From Dendrobium chrysotoxum (taxonomy: Eukaryota; Streptophyta; Magnoliopsida; Asparagales; Orchidaceae): a stretch of DNA of 64,000 nucleotides. The DNA lies in NCBI GenBank assembly GCA_019925795.1, contig CM034313.1, positions 83,545,663-83,609,662 on the forward strand, read 5' to 3'. Shown here one piece after another: positions 11,001 to 26,000 of the stretch (position 1 is the stretch's first letter; every line of letters begins with the position of its first letter). The translations under genes and the position numbers were made by a program. Below the pieces are notes generated by a model. The model had not been told where the DNA came from, made no database searches, and saw only the letters and a program-made list of their open reading frames with translations.

Positions 11001-14000
11001 ACAGAAATCACAAATCATCAAATGCAAGCGTGCCCTGCCAACAGTACAAGAGATCCTTAATATCCACAATCAGCAGTAGACACAATTTCATCACTTATTA
11101 TAGCTTATGGAATAATATGAACATTATTGTAAAGATAATTTGATGATTCAGAGACTTGTTACTTAGTTTTCCTTAAACAATTTTCACTATAGGTAACTCA
11201 AATAAGTTAAACCGAGGGGATTTAGATAGATTAAGCTTATGCCACATAGATTCAAAGCAAATCAAAATCATTTGAGTGATCTTTGTGTAGACTGAGTGGA
11301 TTTAGAAAAACTAAAATAGATTTGAGGAAGGTTGAGCCGACTGAAGGCGGATAAAATGAAAGTCAACATTTCTTGTTCTACGTTCAGGCCAATAGAATTG
11401 TAGATGTGACAATATTTGAGCGAAAAGGAACCTTATGTGCTTTCGATGGGGCGCAATGCATTTATTGGATCCCTACAGAGGAACAAACTTAGCTAACAAA
11501 CTAAACAACTAGTGTCACTAATGAGACAGCCAATTCTAATGCGACACTAAGTAGTGGAACAACGTAAAACAGTAGAAAGACGTCACATGTATGAGCTGTT
11601 GGAATGTTGATAATGATTACAATATGCCTAGTTGAACACCACATGCTCATATTATAATTGTTGAATGACCATCACCAACTCTACATAAGAAATAAGGATT
11701 TATGGAAGAGGAGGTTACTATTCCACTTGACCTTTAGCAAGGAATGTATTTAACCACCTAGTAGCCATAGCAAGACTGCAAAGGGGGATGACTTGAGATG
11801 AAGTGAAATAAAGCCATATTCCAGAAGTCTTTATGTTGACTACTAAGGAGGAAACTTAGCCACTTACTGTAGAGTTGTTCCTCTAATATGATGGTTGCTA
11901 GATCTTAGCCTTTTCTCCCATGAATGAAATGACATTTGCATGCTCATGTTATGGATCTTCATGTTTTTTCTACTATGTCGTGATGCATACCGCCTTGACA
12001 TATATTGAAATACTATATGTACAGATAAGAATATGAAAAATAGCTAATAGAACACTTGTAGCATGCATTTAAGAATGAATGATATGAGTGGATAGCCATG
12101 CAAAAGAGCAACTCGCAAATGAGGACCATAGGGTCGAGGGGCTTCTACTCCAAGGCATCGGGATCAAAATGCACCCATTGATGCTGATGAGAATATGTTG
12201 AATACGAAAGTGTAAGAAAGCTACATGAATGTTGCTCGTTAGGATGTATTTATGGTTTGATGGAAAGCATAATTCCTTGAAAACTCTATGCAAATGTTTT
12301 TCTTTTCATATTGATATATATGTAGTTGAATGGATTTGACTACATTAAAGTGTATAATGTCTACATAAATTGTTAACGTTCATGTAGAGGTTTCTCTGAG
12401 TCCTACTTAATATGTCATGAGCTTCCACTGAATTTATCTCATAACTCTTTCCAAGTGATAGAGGTCTACTCAGGAATAAGGAGGGATGACTTAGGCTATA
12501 AGGTCGAATGGATTTTGAGAGGAACCACTTGAGCTAGCCATTCCAACAAGTCAAGGCCTAATGTCCTATGGTTGATTCGTTACTGCAAGTTTTCCTTTAT
12601 GTTTCCTCAAATTTTGAAATCAACATCTTTTCAACTAAATATTTTAAGATATGGGCTAAATTTTACTTAATTCCTAAGCTTTTCTTCATTCAATTCATGT
12701 ACTACTTTAAGATGCCTTATTTCTCGCAATCAGTGCAGATGTTATTAGATTTTTTCGAATAGATCAGTCACTTGATTCAATTACCTATGAGTCGAGCATT
12801 TATATCTAAATAGTTTCCTCAAGTGGCATGGGAGGGGTCTACTTGAAAGATGAGTGCATTTTCTTAAAAAACACTTTCTCCTCCTATCATCAATTCTCAT
12901 GGTACTCAATAAAGGAGCATCTTATTCACTCCTGGCTTATATTTTGCATCCCTCTTCCATAAATTTATGATATTTTCACTGGTACCTCAGCATTGCAAGG
13001 GACAATGAAAATTAAAAAAAATGAAATTGTATTAGTTGCACAACAAGGGCCTCGACTTAAGTTGAAGTAGTTGAAGATTGAAAAAATAAATTTAAATTAA
13101 TAACTTTAAAGTAAATTTTATGTGTCATGCGTGGTTAACTATTAAATAAAACAATTAAAAGCTAGATATCTACAAATAAATTTAAGTTTAAACATCATTA
13201 AACTTGAATTCAAATTTAAAAATAATGATATAGATGATGTAATAGGTACTACTCATTAAATAAAATAATTGTAGTTTTCAAAATCAAAATTATGATATAT
13301 GACATTTGATAGTTAGCTAAAAAATATAGTTAACTTCAAATTCAAAAACATAGCATGTGGTAAGCATAGGATGCGCCATATGCCACCTCCTAAAGTAACG
13401 TGCTATAGTTTAATGCATACGAAGATAAGTTTGATTATCTTTATTCATATAATCATATCAAAATGATTTTTCACCAATAACAACAAGATCAATAAATCAC
13501 CACCTTGAATCCAAGAACGAAAAACAGATTAGTTGACCAAGATAACAACTACTTCCAGGTTCCAATGTTGTTTACTACTTCATGCACATTTATTAATCAC
13601 TTCAACATATCAAAGAAATAATTTTTCTTTAGTAACTACCAAATAAATTCTCAAGCTACTCAATAAAATAACTTTGTAGGCACTACAAGCTTATATTTCA
13701 CTGTATCTCATAACTTTGATCACCATCAAAATAATAATAGTATCAAAATGCCTCTTCCCAATAATTTGGCATCCTCTTAGCCTTTGTATAAAAAGAGTAC
13801 ATATATACACACACACATGCACTAAATTGGTGTACTTGGAACAAAGAGATGACACTTGGCACATTATATGATTTCCTTGTAGCATAGTTTTGGATTTGAA
13901 TTCAAATACATATAAAAGATAACAATCACATCATGCATATTGTTATCTTTTTTGAAGTGGGGAAAACTTTGTTTTTATATTATTGATTGAGATTTTCCAG

Positions 14001-17000
14001 CAATCTTCCTCAAGCTGGAGCATATATCAATTAGCTTTAGCCTATTACATAGTTTGAAAATATTGTAGTGGAACTAGAGCCTCTGTAAAATATTTGTTAA
14101 TTGATTTGAACTAGGAAAATGACCAATTATCATCATTGATAATCTTGTTCTCAAATAAAATAGCAATCAAATTTAATGTGTTTTGTTCTTTATGAACACA
14201 TTATTACTAGTGATATAGATGGAAGCACGACTGACATAATTTAAGAAAATATTATAGTGGAACGAGAGCCTTTGTAGGAAAATTTGCTAATTGGTTGGAA
14301 CTAGGAATATGACCTTCTTTGATAATCTTGATCTCAAATAAAACAGCAATCAAATTTAATGTGTTTTGTTCTTTATGAAACATATGATTACTAGTGATAT
14401 AGATGGAAGCAGGATTGACATAATTTAAGAAATTGGGAAACCAAGTTCCCACATGAGGGTCTTAACCCACATTATCTCATATGTAAAGTATGTCGAGGAT
14501 GTACATTCTTCTGCCTTAGCACTTAATCTTACAACCAGTTTGTTTCTTGCTCTTCCATGTGAACAAATTGCCTCCATAAATATATGGTAAACATAAGTGG
14601 AATTTCTATCATTAATGGACCGAGCATAGTCAACATCAAAAAAGACTTCCACATTAACAAGACCATACCATGCAAATAGAAGTCATTTTCCTAGTGGCTT
14701 CATCATGTATCTAAGGATATATAGAACAGTTTCTCAATGCTCTTGTTCAGGAGTTTGTGTTAGCCTATAACTACGAGAAGTCAACAAGGCGTGATATATC
14801 TATCAGGTGGCAATAAGATAGCCAAATTTTCTAACCAACCTTCGATAAAGAGAGATATCTTCAAACATTTCCTATTTATTTGCATTTTTAAGTGTCAATA
14901 GAAGTGTCGATAGAATTGCAACATAATAGAACAGTTTATTCAAGGTCAATCGCACACTTCTTTTGAGACGAGATACTCCTTTGCAATAAGCAAACAGCCC
15001 AAGAAACATTTGGATCGACCCAAATCTTTAGCCATAAAAGTCTTTGACAATTAGCAATTTAGTTCAATGACTCCTCTTTAATCACCCTCAATAAGAAGGA
15101 TATCATCACCATAAACAAACAAACAAAAAAATCAGATGAATTATGTTTGACAAAAGATGGATTGATCTATTGAACTACTATAACAATAGACCTCAGCAAG
15201 AACCTTGCAAAATTTATCGAACCAAGCTCAAGAACTTTGCTCAAGTCAATATATAACCTTATTGAGTAGTTTATATATTTTGGTTTCACCCTAAAAATGC
15301 ACTCAAGCAGTGCTTCGCATACACAACTTCAATGAGATCACTATATAGGAAGGCACTACTAATATTCATTTTAAAGTTAAGGTCAACCTTGATTGATGGT
15401 GACAAACAAAGGAATCCAAAAAAAATTACAGGAGGCAATGCTTCAAATGGTCGATCTTATAGAACCTTTAGAAATAAGACAAGCCTTGTAACTATTGATG
15501 GATCCATCTAGATGAACCCTGATGACAAAGACCAATTGACATGGAATTGATTAATATCAAAAGACGTGGATACCATATTCCACATTCATCAATTAAGCAG
15601 AGCTAAAATCTAAATATCCATAACATGTCCCTGTAACACCTAGTTGTCCTTGGAATAAAAATAGATGCCATAAACAATAAAATGCTAGAAGCCATTAAAA
15701 AGATGGTCAAATGACATAAAGAGTAAATAGGATTCCCAATACATTGCCTTCTACCTTTTCAAAGGGCAATAAGCATATGGAGAACAAAAAAAAAACTTCA
15801 AGATAGGGATGCTCGATCGTCTCTAGCAATGCGGCTACTGTAGATGGTAAGCGAGGCTGATCAGGTGTATAGTTGGAGAAGAGGATAAGGCAGTATAATT
15901 TTGCAAAAGATGATCAAATGGAGAAGAGGCATAAAAAGAATTCATGAAGTAGAGAGTGGATTCATGAAAGATGGCATCCGCAAGAGTTTAAACATATTGA
16001 GTGACAAGATCATAACAATGATAGCAATTCTAGAAGTGAGAGTATCCTGAAAAGAAAGATTGCATGGCATGAGGAAAGAGTTCATCAATAGTATAGAAGG
16101 AATGATAGAACACAGCTAGTGAAAAATTTTAGGCGTAACGAAAAGATTGTTCATCCATAAAAAGTAACAAAAACATTTAAAACCTAGGTCGGTAAGGACA
16201 TAGCTTGAACTCCAAATATTTGAATGGACTAACTCAAAACTCCAAATATTTGAATGGACTAACTCAAAAGGAACGCTTCTAGAATTTGGCGTGGAGGATG
16301 GAAAAGATAATTTGTGATTATTACAAATCTCACAAGCATTGCATTCGAAAACTTAGATGGGGAGGAGGTAGGAGTAAACTCCTGAATATGTTATCATAGA
16401 GGACGAGCTAAATAATAATAGAATGAATATGAGGTATAAGAGAAGACAGGGTAGATCGCAGAAAGCAGGAAGCAAGAAGTAAATTCCACTAATTTCAACA
16501 CATGCGTAAGTCATCTTTCTCGTACTATGATCCTAAAATGCACAATGAGAAGGATAGCAAGTTATAGGCCTGTTTTTAAGAGTAGACAATGGATTAAAAA
16601 TAAATTTACAATAATTTTAGGAGTATATAATACATCTAAGAAAAATAGGCCTTAAGAGAGAAATCAAGGCCTTTTCCAGACAAAATGGCAGTTTCAGCAT
16701 CAGCAACAAGGAGAGGTGGAAGAGAAAATATGTAAAGGGAGGAAAACAAGCGATGATTACCTATCATATGTGAAGATGCCTTGGAGCCTAGAATCCAAGA
16801 TGACAAAATGACATGAGAAGACAGATGTTCGAGAATGTTGAACAAGGCGATCATAATCACTCTAAAACAAATTAATGGATCCAAAAGAAGTGTTTGGGGT
16901 GGGAAAATCAACAGCCAAGTGAGAGGATATAGAGGCATACTGAGTAGTGGGAGGAGATTAGGCAGACAATTGTTGAAAAAGAGGCAAGAGGCTAGTGAGC

Positions 17001-20000
17001 TAAAGACCTCGGGACAGAGCAATGAATTATCGGGAATGATCAAGTAATCTGTGATTGAACATATAGGGAAAAATGATGAAGCACAGAGAAAATTTTGATA
17101 ATAAGAAATTCATCATTTTGTTTTTGTCAGATAGTCGGATCAATGGTTGATGACATATATTGGAGAAGTTCTTCCCACTATCCTCATAATTATTGTAGTA
17201 TTCTTCAAGAGGTATGCAAGAGAAATATCATTTTCCTTAAAATGCTATCCTCAGCTTAAAAAAGGAGCTACAATTACGTTATTTCAGAGCTCACATGGCA
17301 CATGAAATATTATCCCCAACACATGTTCAGTAATAAGTTTGTGCTTTTCTCTCTTGACATGTGCTTCCACTTTCTCTTCTTTTTTCCAATCATTCACTCA
17401 TTTTCACCTTGTAATTAAGGGTTTTGCGGCCAGGCTCTCATGCTAGTGGTATTAGGTAACTATGAATGATGCAAAATCATTAATATTCAAGTTTCATTGC
17501 CCAAACACTAAAAAATTACATAAATTATAACTATCATAACTCAATTTGAAAAAATATCTAAATTCATAGCAAACACGAAGAAGATTCTAAGGAACTTAAG
17601 AAGCACTAATAACATAATCTATAGCCAATTCCAGTAGACCTAACAAAGGTAGTACCCTCAAAATTGAAATTGGCAAGCCTCAAGCAAACAATTCACAAAA
17701 CTGTTTATAACGGTCAAATAAAAAGCAGGAAAACTCACCATGTGTCAGTATAAAAAGGTTTTAATTGAAAGAAATCCCTCTCGAAGGCATCCTGGTCTTC
17801 AGTCTTGACACTCAAAAGAACAGCATGTTCATATATATCCCCTGGAAATTTTTCCGCACAAAACAAGCATAAGTTATGGACATTAAGGACAGGTCAATCA
17901 AAAAATGCTGAAACTGAACAGGATGCACAAAATGCTACCAAACATTTGCTTTGCTATAACTAGATTTTTATGAACTCAAAATAAACATTCTAGGATTGTT
18001 ACCATCATATGAACGAACATAAGCGCTTCTAGTCGCTAAACAATGCAGCATACAAATAATTCCACTGCTAAACAATGCAGCGTACAAATAATTCCATGTG
18101 AAAATCATCATGAAAGAAGATGAACGCAACCCATATCATTATTTCCTTAGAAATAGCCATTGATCCGCCAAATCTTCCTTGTGTCAATCATAGATTGTTG
18201 TTCTATCCAAAGAGGGTGAACCGGCAAGATTCAATTGTAAAAAGTAACAAAATAAACAATGACGATCATATAGCATCGTTTAACAGTAGGGAAATAGCTC
18301 TTTAACAGTGGGGAAATAGCTCTTTAAGTGAAATAAGTTAAGCTCTTGAGTATTGATAGCTTCCGATGTAAAAATTAGTCCACAAAAAAACAAAAATTAT
18401 TTCAGGATTCACAGTCTGGCATTATGATAAGGGCATTGTTTAAATTCTTTAAAAGGTAAAAATTTTGGACTTGCCCGCAGAGCAATTCCGGTTGGTTTAA
18501 ATGAGGCTTTGCAATGTAGATTGATCAAGACTAAATACCAGAACTATCATGAAGAAAAACACCCCTCCACCAAACATGTCCAACCAAAGGTCCTCTAAAC
18601 AGCACCTCTCAACTGATTCACCAACTGGGAAGCAGCAATTCCACAAAACTGTACAACAACAACTCTTTATCCCACTACTAATTGGGGTCAGCTACATGAA
18701 TCATTTTCTCCATTGTGTCCTATTAAAAGTCAAATTATCATTTAAATCTAATAAAAAATATCATTTTTAATACCAAGTCTTTTTAGGTCTAACTCTACAT
18801 TTCTTAACATGGGATGGATTTAATACATCTAGTCTCCTAATAGGGTCATCAAAATTCCACAAAACTATCATGAGCTAAAATTTACTATCATGCATTTGTC
18901 AAAGCTGAATATCCCTTGAGAAAAAATTTCCAAATAAAAAGCAGATTTCAACCAAAAAATACAGAAAACAAGCGATGTTTTATTGTGGCATGTCAACTAA
19001 GCAGTATCAACTTGGATTCAGTGACTTCACATCATGAAATACAATCTATTTTGGCTGTTATTCAATTCTTCAGAAAGTCCAAGAAATCCATGCCAAAAAG
19101 CACCATATAAAAAAAAACTACCTGTTCACTAACTTGCAAGGCAAACAAAAAAAGGATCTAAGCCTGCATCATACTTGATAGGAAATGACATGCAATATGA
19201 AAGTAAACTGGATAATATATGTTAGTGATTTTAAAAGAAAATTGTGCAATGCAACGAAACTGGATTATCTATGTATGTGTTTTAAAAGAAAATTGTGCAA
19301 GCAACAGCTATCAGGGTCATACTAAGAAAATGAATCCAAGTTTACTAAAGAGTAGTGTATTTAATGATCATCTTCAACATGCAAAGGAAATATCCATTGG
19401 CTAATAAAATACAAGTCTTAAACAGGCAAAAGCCCATATTCAACTCATGAAGTAATTTACACATCCCAAAAAATAAAAAATAGCAGCACCAAACAGTTGG
19501 AATTTAAAGCCCTTCATCTAACATTTCACCACACAATATTTAAAAAAAGGATTACACAAGTCCACCTATGAGAATACTTTGTTGCGAAAAATATTCTTTA
19601 TGAAATCAATTTTCAAAAAAAAAAAAAAACTTCTGCAAGTTTAGTAGAAGTCAGAATTTATTTATTTGTTTATTTATATCCACAATCATGCAGGATTAAG
19701 GCCAATTTCATCACCATAGGTGATGAAATTTGCATTTTTGAGCAAAACAACGTTCCTAATCCCCAAAAGTAACATATGAAAAACTTTCATTGGTTTCATA
19801 CATGGCTGGAACGGAATCAGGTAGGGATCGCACTTCTTGACTAGTAAATTAAAAATATAAATGTAGAAAGAGTTTCATTCCCGAGTAACTAATGGGAAAT
19901 GCAGGAAAGTGGGTTTCTATCTTGAGAAGAAATACAATGTTCTAACTTGGAAAATCAGTTGAGGCCACTTGAGCATTGCTTTCTGAGTAGGCAGGTCTAA

Positions 20001-23000
20001 ATGTCTCCTATAAACCTACAGCGGAATTTTCTTTTAAATGTTCATTTTTTGTGTTTGAGATCATATTGTGAATTAGCACGGTTCTCTCCAATCAAGTTTA
20101 GAAACAATATTAAGTCGACATCATTACCCAGCACATAATCCACAACCTACAGAGAAACAAGCATAAGGTCCATGCCATGATGCAAGCATCACAATTTTAA
20201 CCCGGACACTTACAAAAACAGAAAAAGTGGAGAAGCTACGCCTCAACAAAAAAAAGAGCATTTCATTATCAGCAACCCCCGCTTCCTTTTTTTACAACTA
20301 TATAGGGGTGCGGACACGGACTTCATGAATCTTTCATTATTCATTAATCCCTCTGCTAAGTGATGCATAATGTGTTAATTTATTTGCAATTTCTCTGCAC
20401 AGCCTATGTCCAAGTTAACATCGGTATACCCCTTCTTCCTCCCAATCTTTTAATGCATCTTTTACCCATCTTTGTACACGTCCAAACCACCTTACCTCTA
20501 TTGTTTATTATCTTATTTTCCGATCAATGATAATCCCACAAATTTTCTAATACAATCATTTTGCAAACAAGTTTTACTAATTCTGCCAAACATCCAACTT
20601 AACCTCCTTATTTTTGTCACGCTCAACTAGCCTATCATATTTATTTTCCATCACTCATATATACAATATAGCAAGCTTAATTATAGTATAATAAAAGTTA
20701 CCTCCTAGTCTCTATGATATTTTCTTATCATCTAATATTCACTAGATTATTTATTTTAACCAGCTAGCCTTAAGTTTAGACTTTAGAGGTTATATCCTCA
20801 TCGATATTCCCAAACCCATCATATTAAATTCAAGAAATAGAAACAAATCACGTATAGCTGTCACTTTATCATCTAACAAGATTGACTAATAATTAATTAT
20901 ACAACCAAACAAAATTTACACATTAAAAACTCAAATTTATTCTACTAATCATAAACTGTTTATCTTCTAAACATTTTATTATACAACCAAACAAAATGGA
21001 TATCTCACCAATTTGAACTATATTATCAACAAAAATCACACGCCAAGCTATTTTACTCTGAATATCCTTTGTAAGCATCCCATAACCAATTAAAAAGCAT
21101 ATAGATTTAATCTTCATGATTTAAGTAAACCTACTGTAATTATGAATCCCTCTGTCACTTCACAACTAGTACTAATACTTGTCAATACTCCATCATACAT
21201 AGCTTTAATAATTTGAACAAACTTTAAGCTCATCATTTTTTCTTTACTACATACTAAATCAATGATTCTGATGCTCAATAATATAGCTTTTTAAAATCAT
21301 TAAAAATCAGTATAATGTCTTTTCTTTGTACTCTATGTTTTTTCATTAATTTCCTTAGCATGAAAATTGTGTCCATAATGAATTTTCCTGAAACAATTTT
21401 AATTCTGTGATATCTACATAATTTTTCTAAGTCTATGTTTTATTACTTCACCCACAACGCCAACGTATAACACACAAGTTTGATTACGTTATAATTATAA
21501 TAATCCTGAACATCTCATTTGTCTCAAATAATTATATCAAAATGTTACTTCTCCAATCAACAGGCATTGTTTAGCCATCAAAGTTCCATCAAAAGATTTG
21601 TAGACCAAACTACCCAAATATCACCTATAACTCTCCAAATCTTATTTAGGCCACAGCCATTACCTTTATCTTTACATATTATACATATCCAACTCCATTG
21701 CAATTTTTTGGATCAATCTATAATTCATCAATTTATTCTGTTCATTATGCCCTTCTAAAAAAAAATTTCTTAATACTCCCATTTAACAATTTTCCAAAAT
21801 AGCATTGTCATATTTATTTGATATCTTAATTTTTTAAACTATGATCATACTGTATCCGTTTTAATATATCTAGATTTATCAAAGTCTCCAAATCTCGTTA
21901 TCTCTTACTTCAACTATTTTATCACTTTTTCATTAACTTGGTACTTAGCCTTTTATACAAATCATAAAAAACTATAACTTTTGCCTAGCTCTACCCTCTT
22001 TACAAGACTACTTCCTAAAAATCATTACAAATATTAATAATATTTCATTCTTTTAACACTCCTTAAATACACATTTCTTTTTTTATAACTTCTTGTGCCT
22101 TTTTCACTCAACAATCAAATCTCCTTATGTGTGATCTATTAATGTATGCTCCTAAAACTTACACAACAATCATTTTAATGAAACTAGCAATCTTCGCATC
22201 AAGTTAGGCTAAACTACAAAATTTCAGTTTGCCTCTTTTAAAATCTGTCTTGAAAGTCAATTTTCAAGTTCTTTCATGATATCTGAGGGTAATTATTTAT
22301 TTTGATAACCATATCTATAGTGCCAAGAGACACATACATAACTAATACTATATATATATATTGTGCATCAAACTTCCTCCAAGAATAATCTAATAATCTT
22401 TGCAGAAGATTTTGTATTTCCTGCTAAATAAAAAAATTTATTTGATTTGGCTGCTCCACTTTTAAAAAAGCCTGAGGGGTTGTTTGGTTGGATGTAATTA
22501 AAATAAAAATATTTTAAGAGGCAATGTCAAGTAAATGTAGATGCGAACCAAATACAAAGAAACTTTTTTTTGTTTGTTAGGATGCAAAGCATTTAAAACA
22601 ACTATTTATTCATATTCTTCCTTGATCTCTTCACCAAACACCGCAACAAATAGTATGTCTTCATCTCCAAATGAGCAGAAACTCTTCCATATCACATCTC
22701 TATAATTCTCTTTCAGACTCTTTGTATCTTCTATGTAACAAAGATCGAAAAGACTGATACAAACAAGGGGTAAACAGAGGGTGAAGCAAGAGAAAAGTCT
22801 AGTTACAGCAGCCAGAAGAAAAGACAAATGAACTGCTAGATCAATTTTCCAAAAACTTACCTACTTTCATTCAGATGTCAACAACTCCAATTTTGTGATC
22901 TTCTCAATCCTCATTTCAATGCCCATGATTTTCAAGATCTTTCGATTCCAATATTTTTTCAATCATTAGCCTCGATGGCAAAATATGAAGACGGTAAAAG

Positions 23001-26000
23001 ATAGGAAAATATTTCAAAGCTAACGTCATCATAGGACAAGAAAACTCTTCATTTCTCTGTTACTCTGTTGTTGAAAGAAGACTCACCAATGAGAAACTAG
23101 CCACATTTATGAGGCGCATACCAACGATTATTTTAATATAAATCATCATATCAATAACCTTTTTTACTGTATCAATAACCCTATATTTACTAGTACCTTC
23201 AACCCATTCAGCTAAAAAACCATCCCGACATATAATAACTTATAAACCTTTTTAAAGTTTAGAGATTTATCCCCTGGCCATCTAGCTTCTTGCAATAAAA
23301 ATATTGATTATACTTCAAATCATTGTGAACATTAATGCTATTGTATCCTCATTAACAACAAAAATAGCTATAACATCCAGCATAATATTTTCCATGGCTT
23401 AGAACATGGATAATTCATGACATATATTTCATGAAAGGTAGCGTTAAATCATTACAACTCATAAGTGAGCTTGAACACTTCACTGAGTTAAATACATTAC
23501 TTGCTATCTGAAGTTCTTCAACAGCAGTAGGTGTCTGCTGAAATGTTGGCGGTAGGCTTGGATATTTTGTCAAGAGAACCTGCACAAAAGAACAATTACC
23601 CTATCACTGCTTTAATATATTTGAATAGAACCAATAAAAAGGTATAAACATCAGCAGCTTTCTAAAGCAGTAATTGACTAGATGGATGTCTTTGGTCAGG
23701 TGGCAGGATAAACATAAATGGTCAATCTATATATGAGGTAAACAAGGATAAAGGCTTGTATCCCTTTTCAAACAATGCCGCCAAGTGATACGGAGATAGC
23801 TTCTGAATTTTTCACTTTGACATGAATATTGAATTATTTTACTTCTTTCAAAATATATTGTTTTGTTAGATAATTTTAATTTATATGGTTAAGTTTGATA
23901 ACACTTTACTAGCAATTTCTAAGCACCTTGTTAGCAATTTGATGGTAGTTTGCTGTTTTAGCTTATTACTTCTTCCTTCTTCCATATATAAGTATTAAAA
24001 TCACGAGTCATGAATGATAATTTATGACATCAATAAAATTCTCATTGTGGATGTGTATATTCGAGATTCTTCTCATCTATTCCATTATTTTGATTAATGA
24101 TTAGAAGTGAGACTTGAAGCCTTTCAGGGAGAGATAATCTCATTCTGCAAACATGAAGTTTGCTTATCTTATTACTTGTCTAACTCTTTCCATCTTTTCC
24201 TTCTTTATTATCCTTTCTAGTTCTTTCATAGTTGGCATGCATCATACAGATCAGACTTCGTAGAAAAAAAATGAATGAACAGTTTACAAGATAGTTGATG
24301 AAAGAAAGGATTTTTGGTGCCTCAACACAATTTATTTCAAACCTTTGTTTCTTAAGAGGAAATGATTCAGTTTAATGGCATCATCATTACCGTCATAATT
24401 AGTTTCCTTCTCCAAATCTGTTGCACTTTTTAAGCGTTTCATGATATTATAATTATATTTTCACAAGTCCTTTTGCGCAGCTTCTATCCCTGTTCTCCTT
24501 AATTTATTCATTTCTAGCTTTCAACATTAATTTTCTATGATTATTTATTGATGCATCTGCAATCTTCCCCCTTTCCATTCAACAAGACTAAAATTATATT
24601 AGGAGCTCCTAACCTACTTTTGGGTCATCAGCACAAAACAAGCGAGAAAATTTGAAATTCATTTTATTTAAAATGAAAGAGAACTGCATAATAATTGCAA
24701 GCCAACCATCTTGTATCGCAAATGATAATCAAATTCATTATTTGATGCATGACAACATTGTATTTATATGAAAAGTTAAAAACTGGAAGACAACTATTTT
24801 ATACCACAAAATGACACTGATTGCAAGAAAAAATATGTTGTCTTCCATTTTGGATTAAATAAGCTTCAATTTTGCTTATTTGATCAGCACTCCTAACAAA
24901 TAGAATCAGGAGCATCTAACACAATTTTTTCTTGCCCTTAACATAGTGATATATGGCTGAACTACTTTAATAGTATTACCTTATTTTTTAAGGAAATACT
25001 ACTCCCACTAAGTATACAATATAAATATTACCAGCACTATCAAAACTAATTCTATCACAATTCCACCATAAAATTCTCATTTGTATCCCAAGCAACATCG
25101 CGATATTGACTTTTTGTTGCTCAAAACCATATGATACAATCAATCAAGCTAAATGTAGAGTATTACAAATCTACATTTAAGTTTTCATAATATTCTATTA
25201 GCATATATAATATTTGTAAGACATTTCTCCATTTAATCAATTAGATTGAATTTTAAAAGTTACGTCATTGTTTGCATTCCAGTATTTTGACAATATATCC
25301 AAAAACTTGACCATATCACATTAAAATGTCACTTGGCCATCCAATAATATTGATTAATTAGTATCATTTTTTGTTCGCTAGAATTGCATATCATGTAATC
25401 ATTATTTGTCCAACTAATATTAAGCCACTTGTTTTCTTAAAACTTCTTCGATTGTTTCAAATTTTCACTTACTTCAAAAGATGTCTCAATTATCAAAGCT
25501 GACTTAGATAAAATACATATATCAAGGTACCCCAAGTTGAATGTATCCCATAAAATCAGCATAATCCATATAAAAGAGAATAACTTAGGCAAATCCTTCA
25601 TGTAATCCTACTTTATTGGAAACTGCACTCCCTAGTTACTAACACTAGCAACCACCAACCATTTGTTGAGGATTATTGTGATGTAATACCATGCAAGAGC
25701 TCATAAAGATTCAAAATTATAATTGGCAAAATAGTCCAAGTGGTAAACTTATTATGATAACATTCAAAGGGATTAAAGAACCTAAGTTTTCCTTTTGCTT
25801 AGGCGAAGGAGTACATGAAAGATAACCAAATCTCGTTGGATAAACAAAGGTAAAAGTAATACTACTTGCTCTTACTACAACAATCCACAACTTAATAAAG
25901 AGAATTTCACCTTGAAGGACTAATCACTCGGCTAGACTAAGCTTGGTTTGGAGAAGATTTTCCACGCTAGAATTGAGATCACCACGAAGAAGATGGTTCC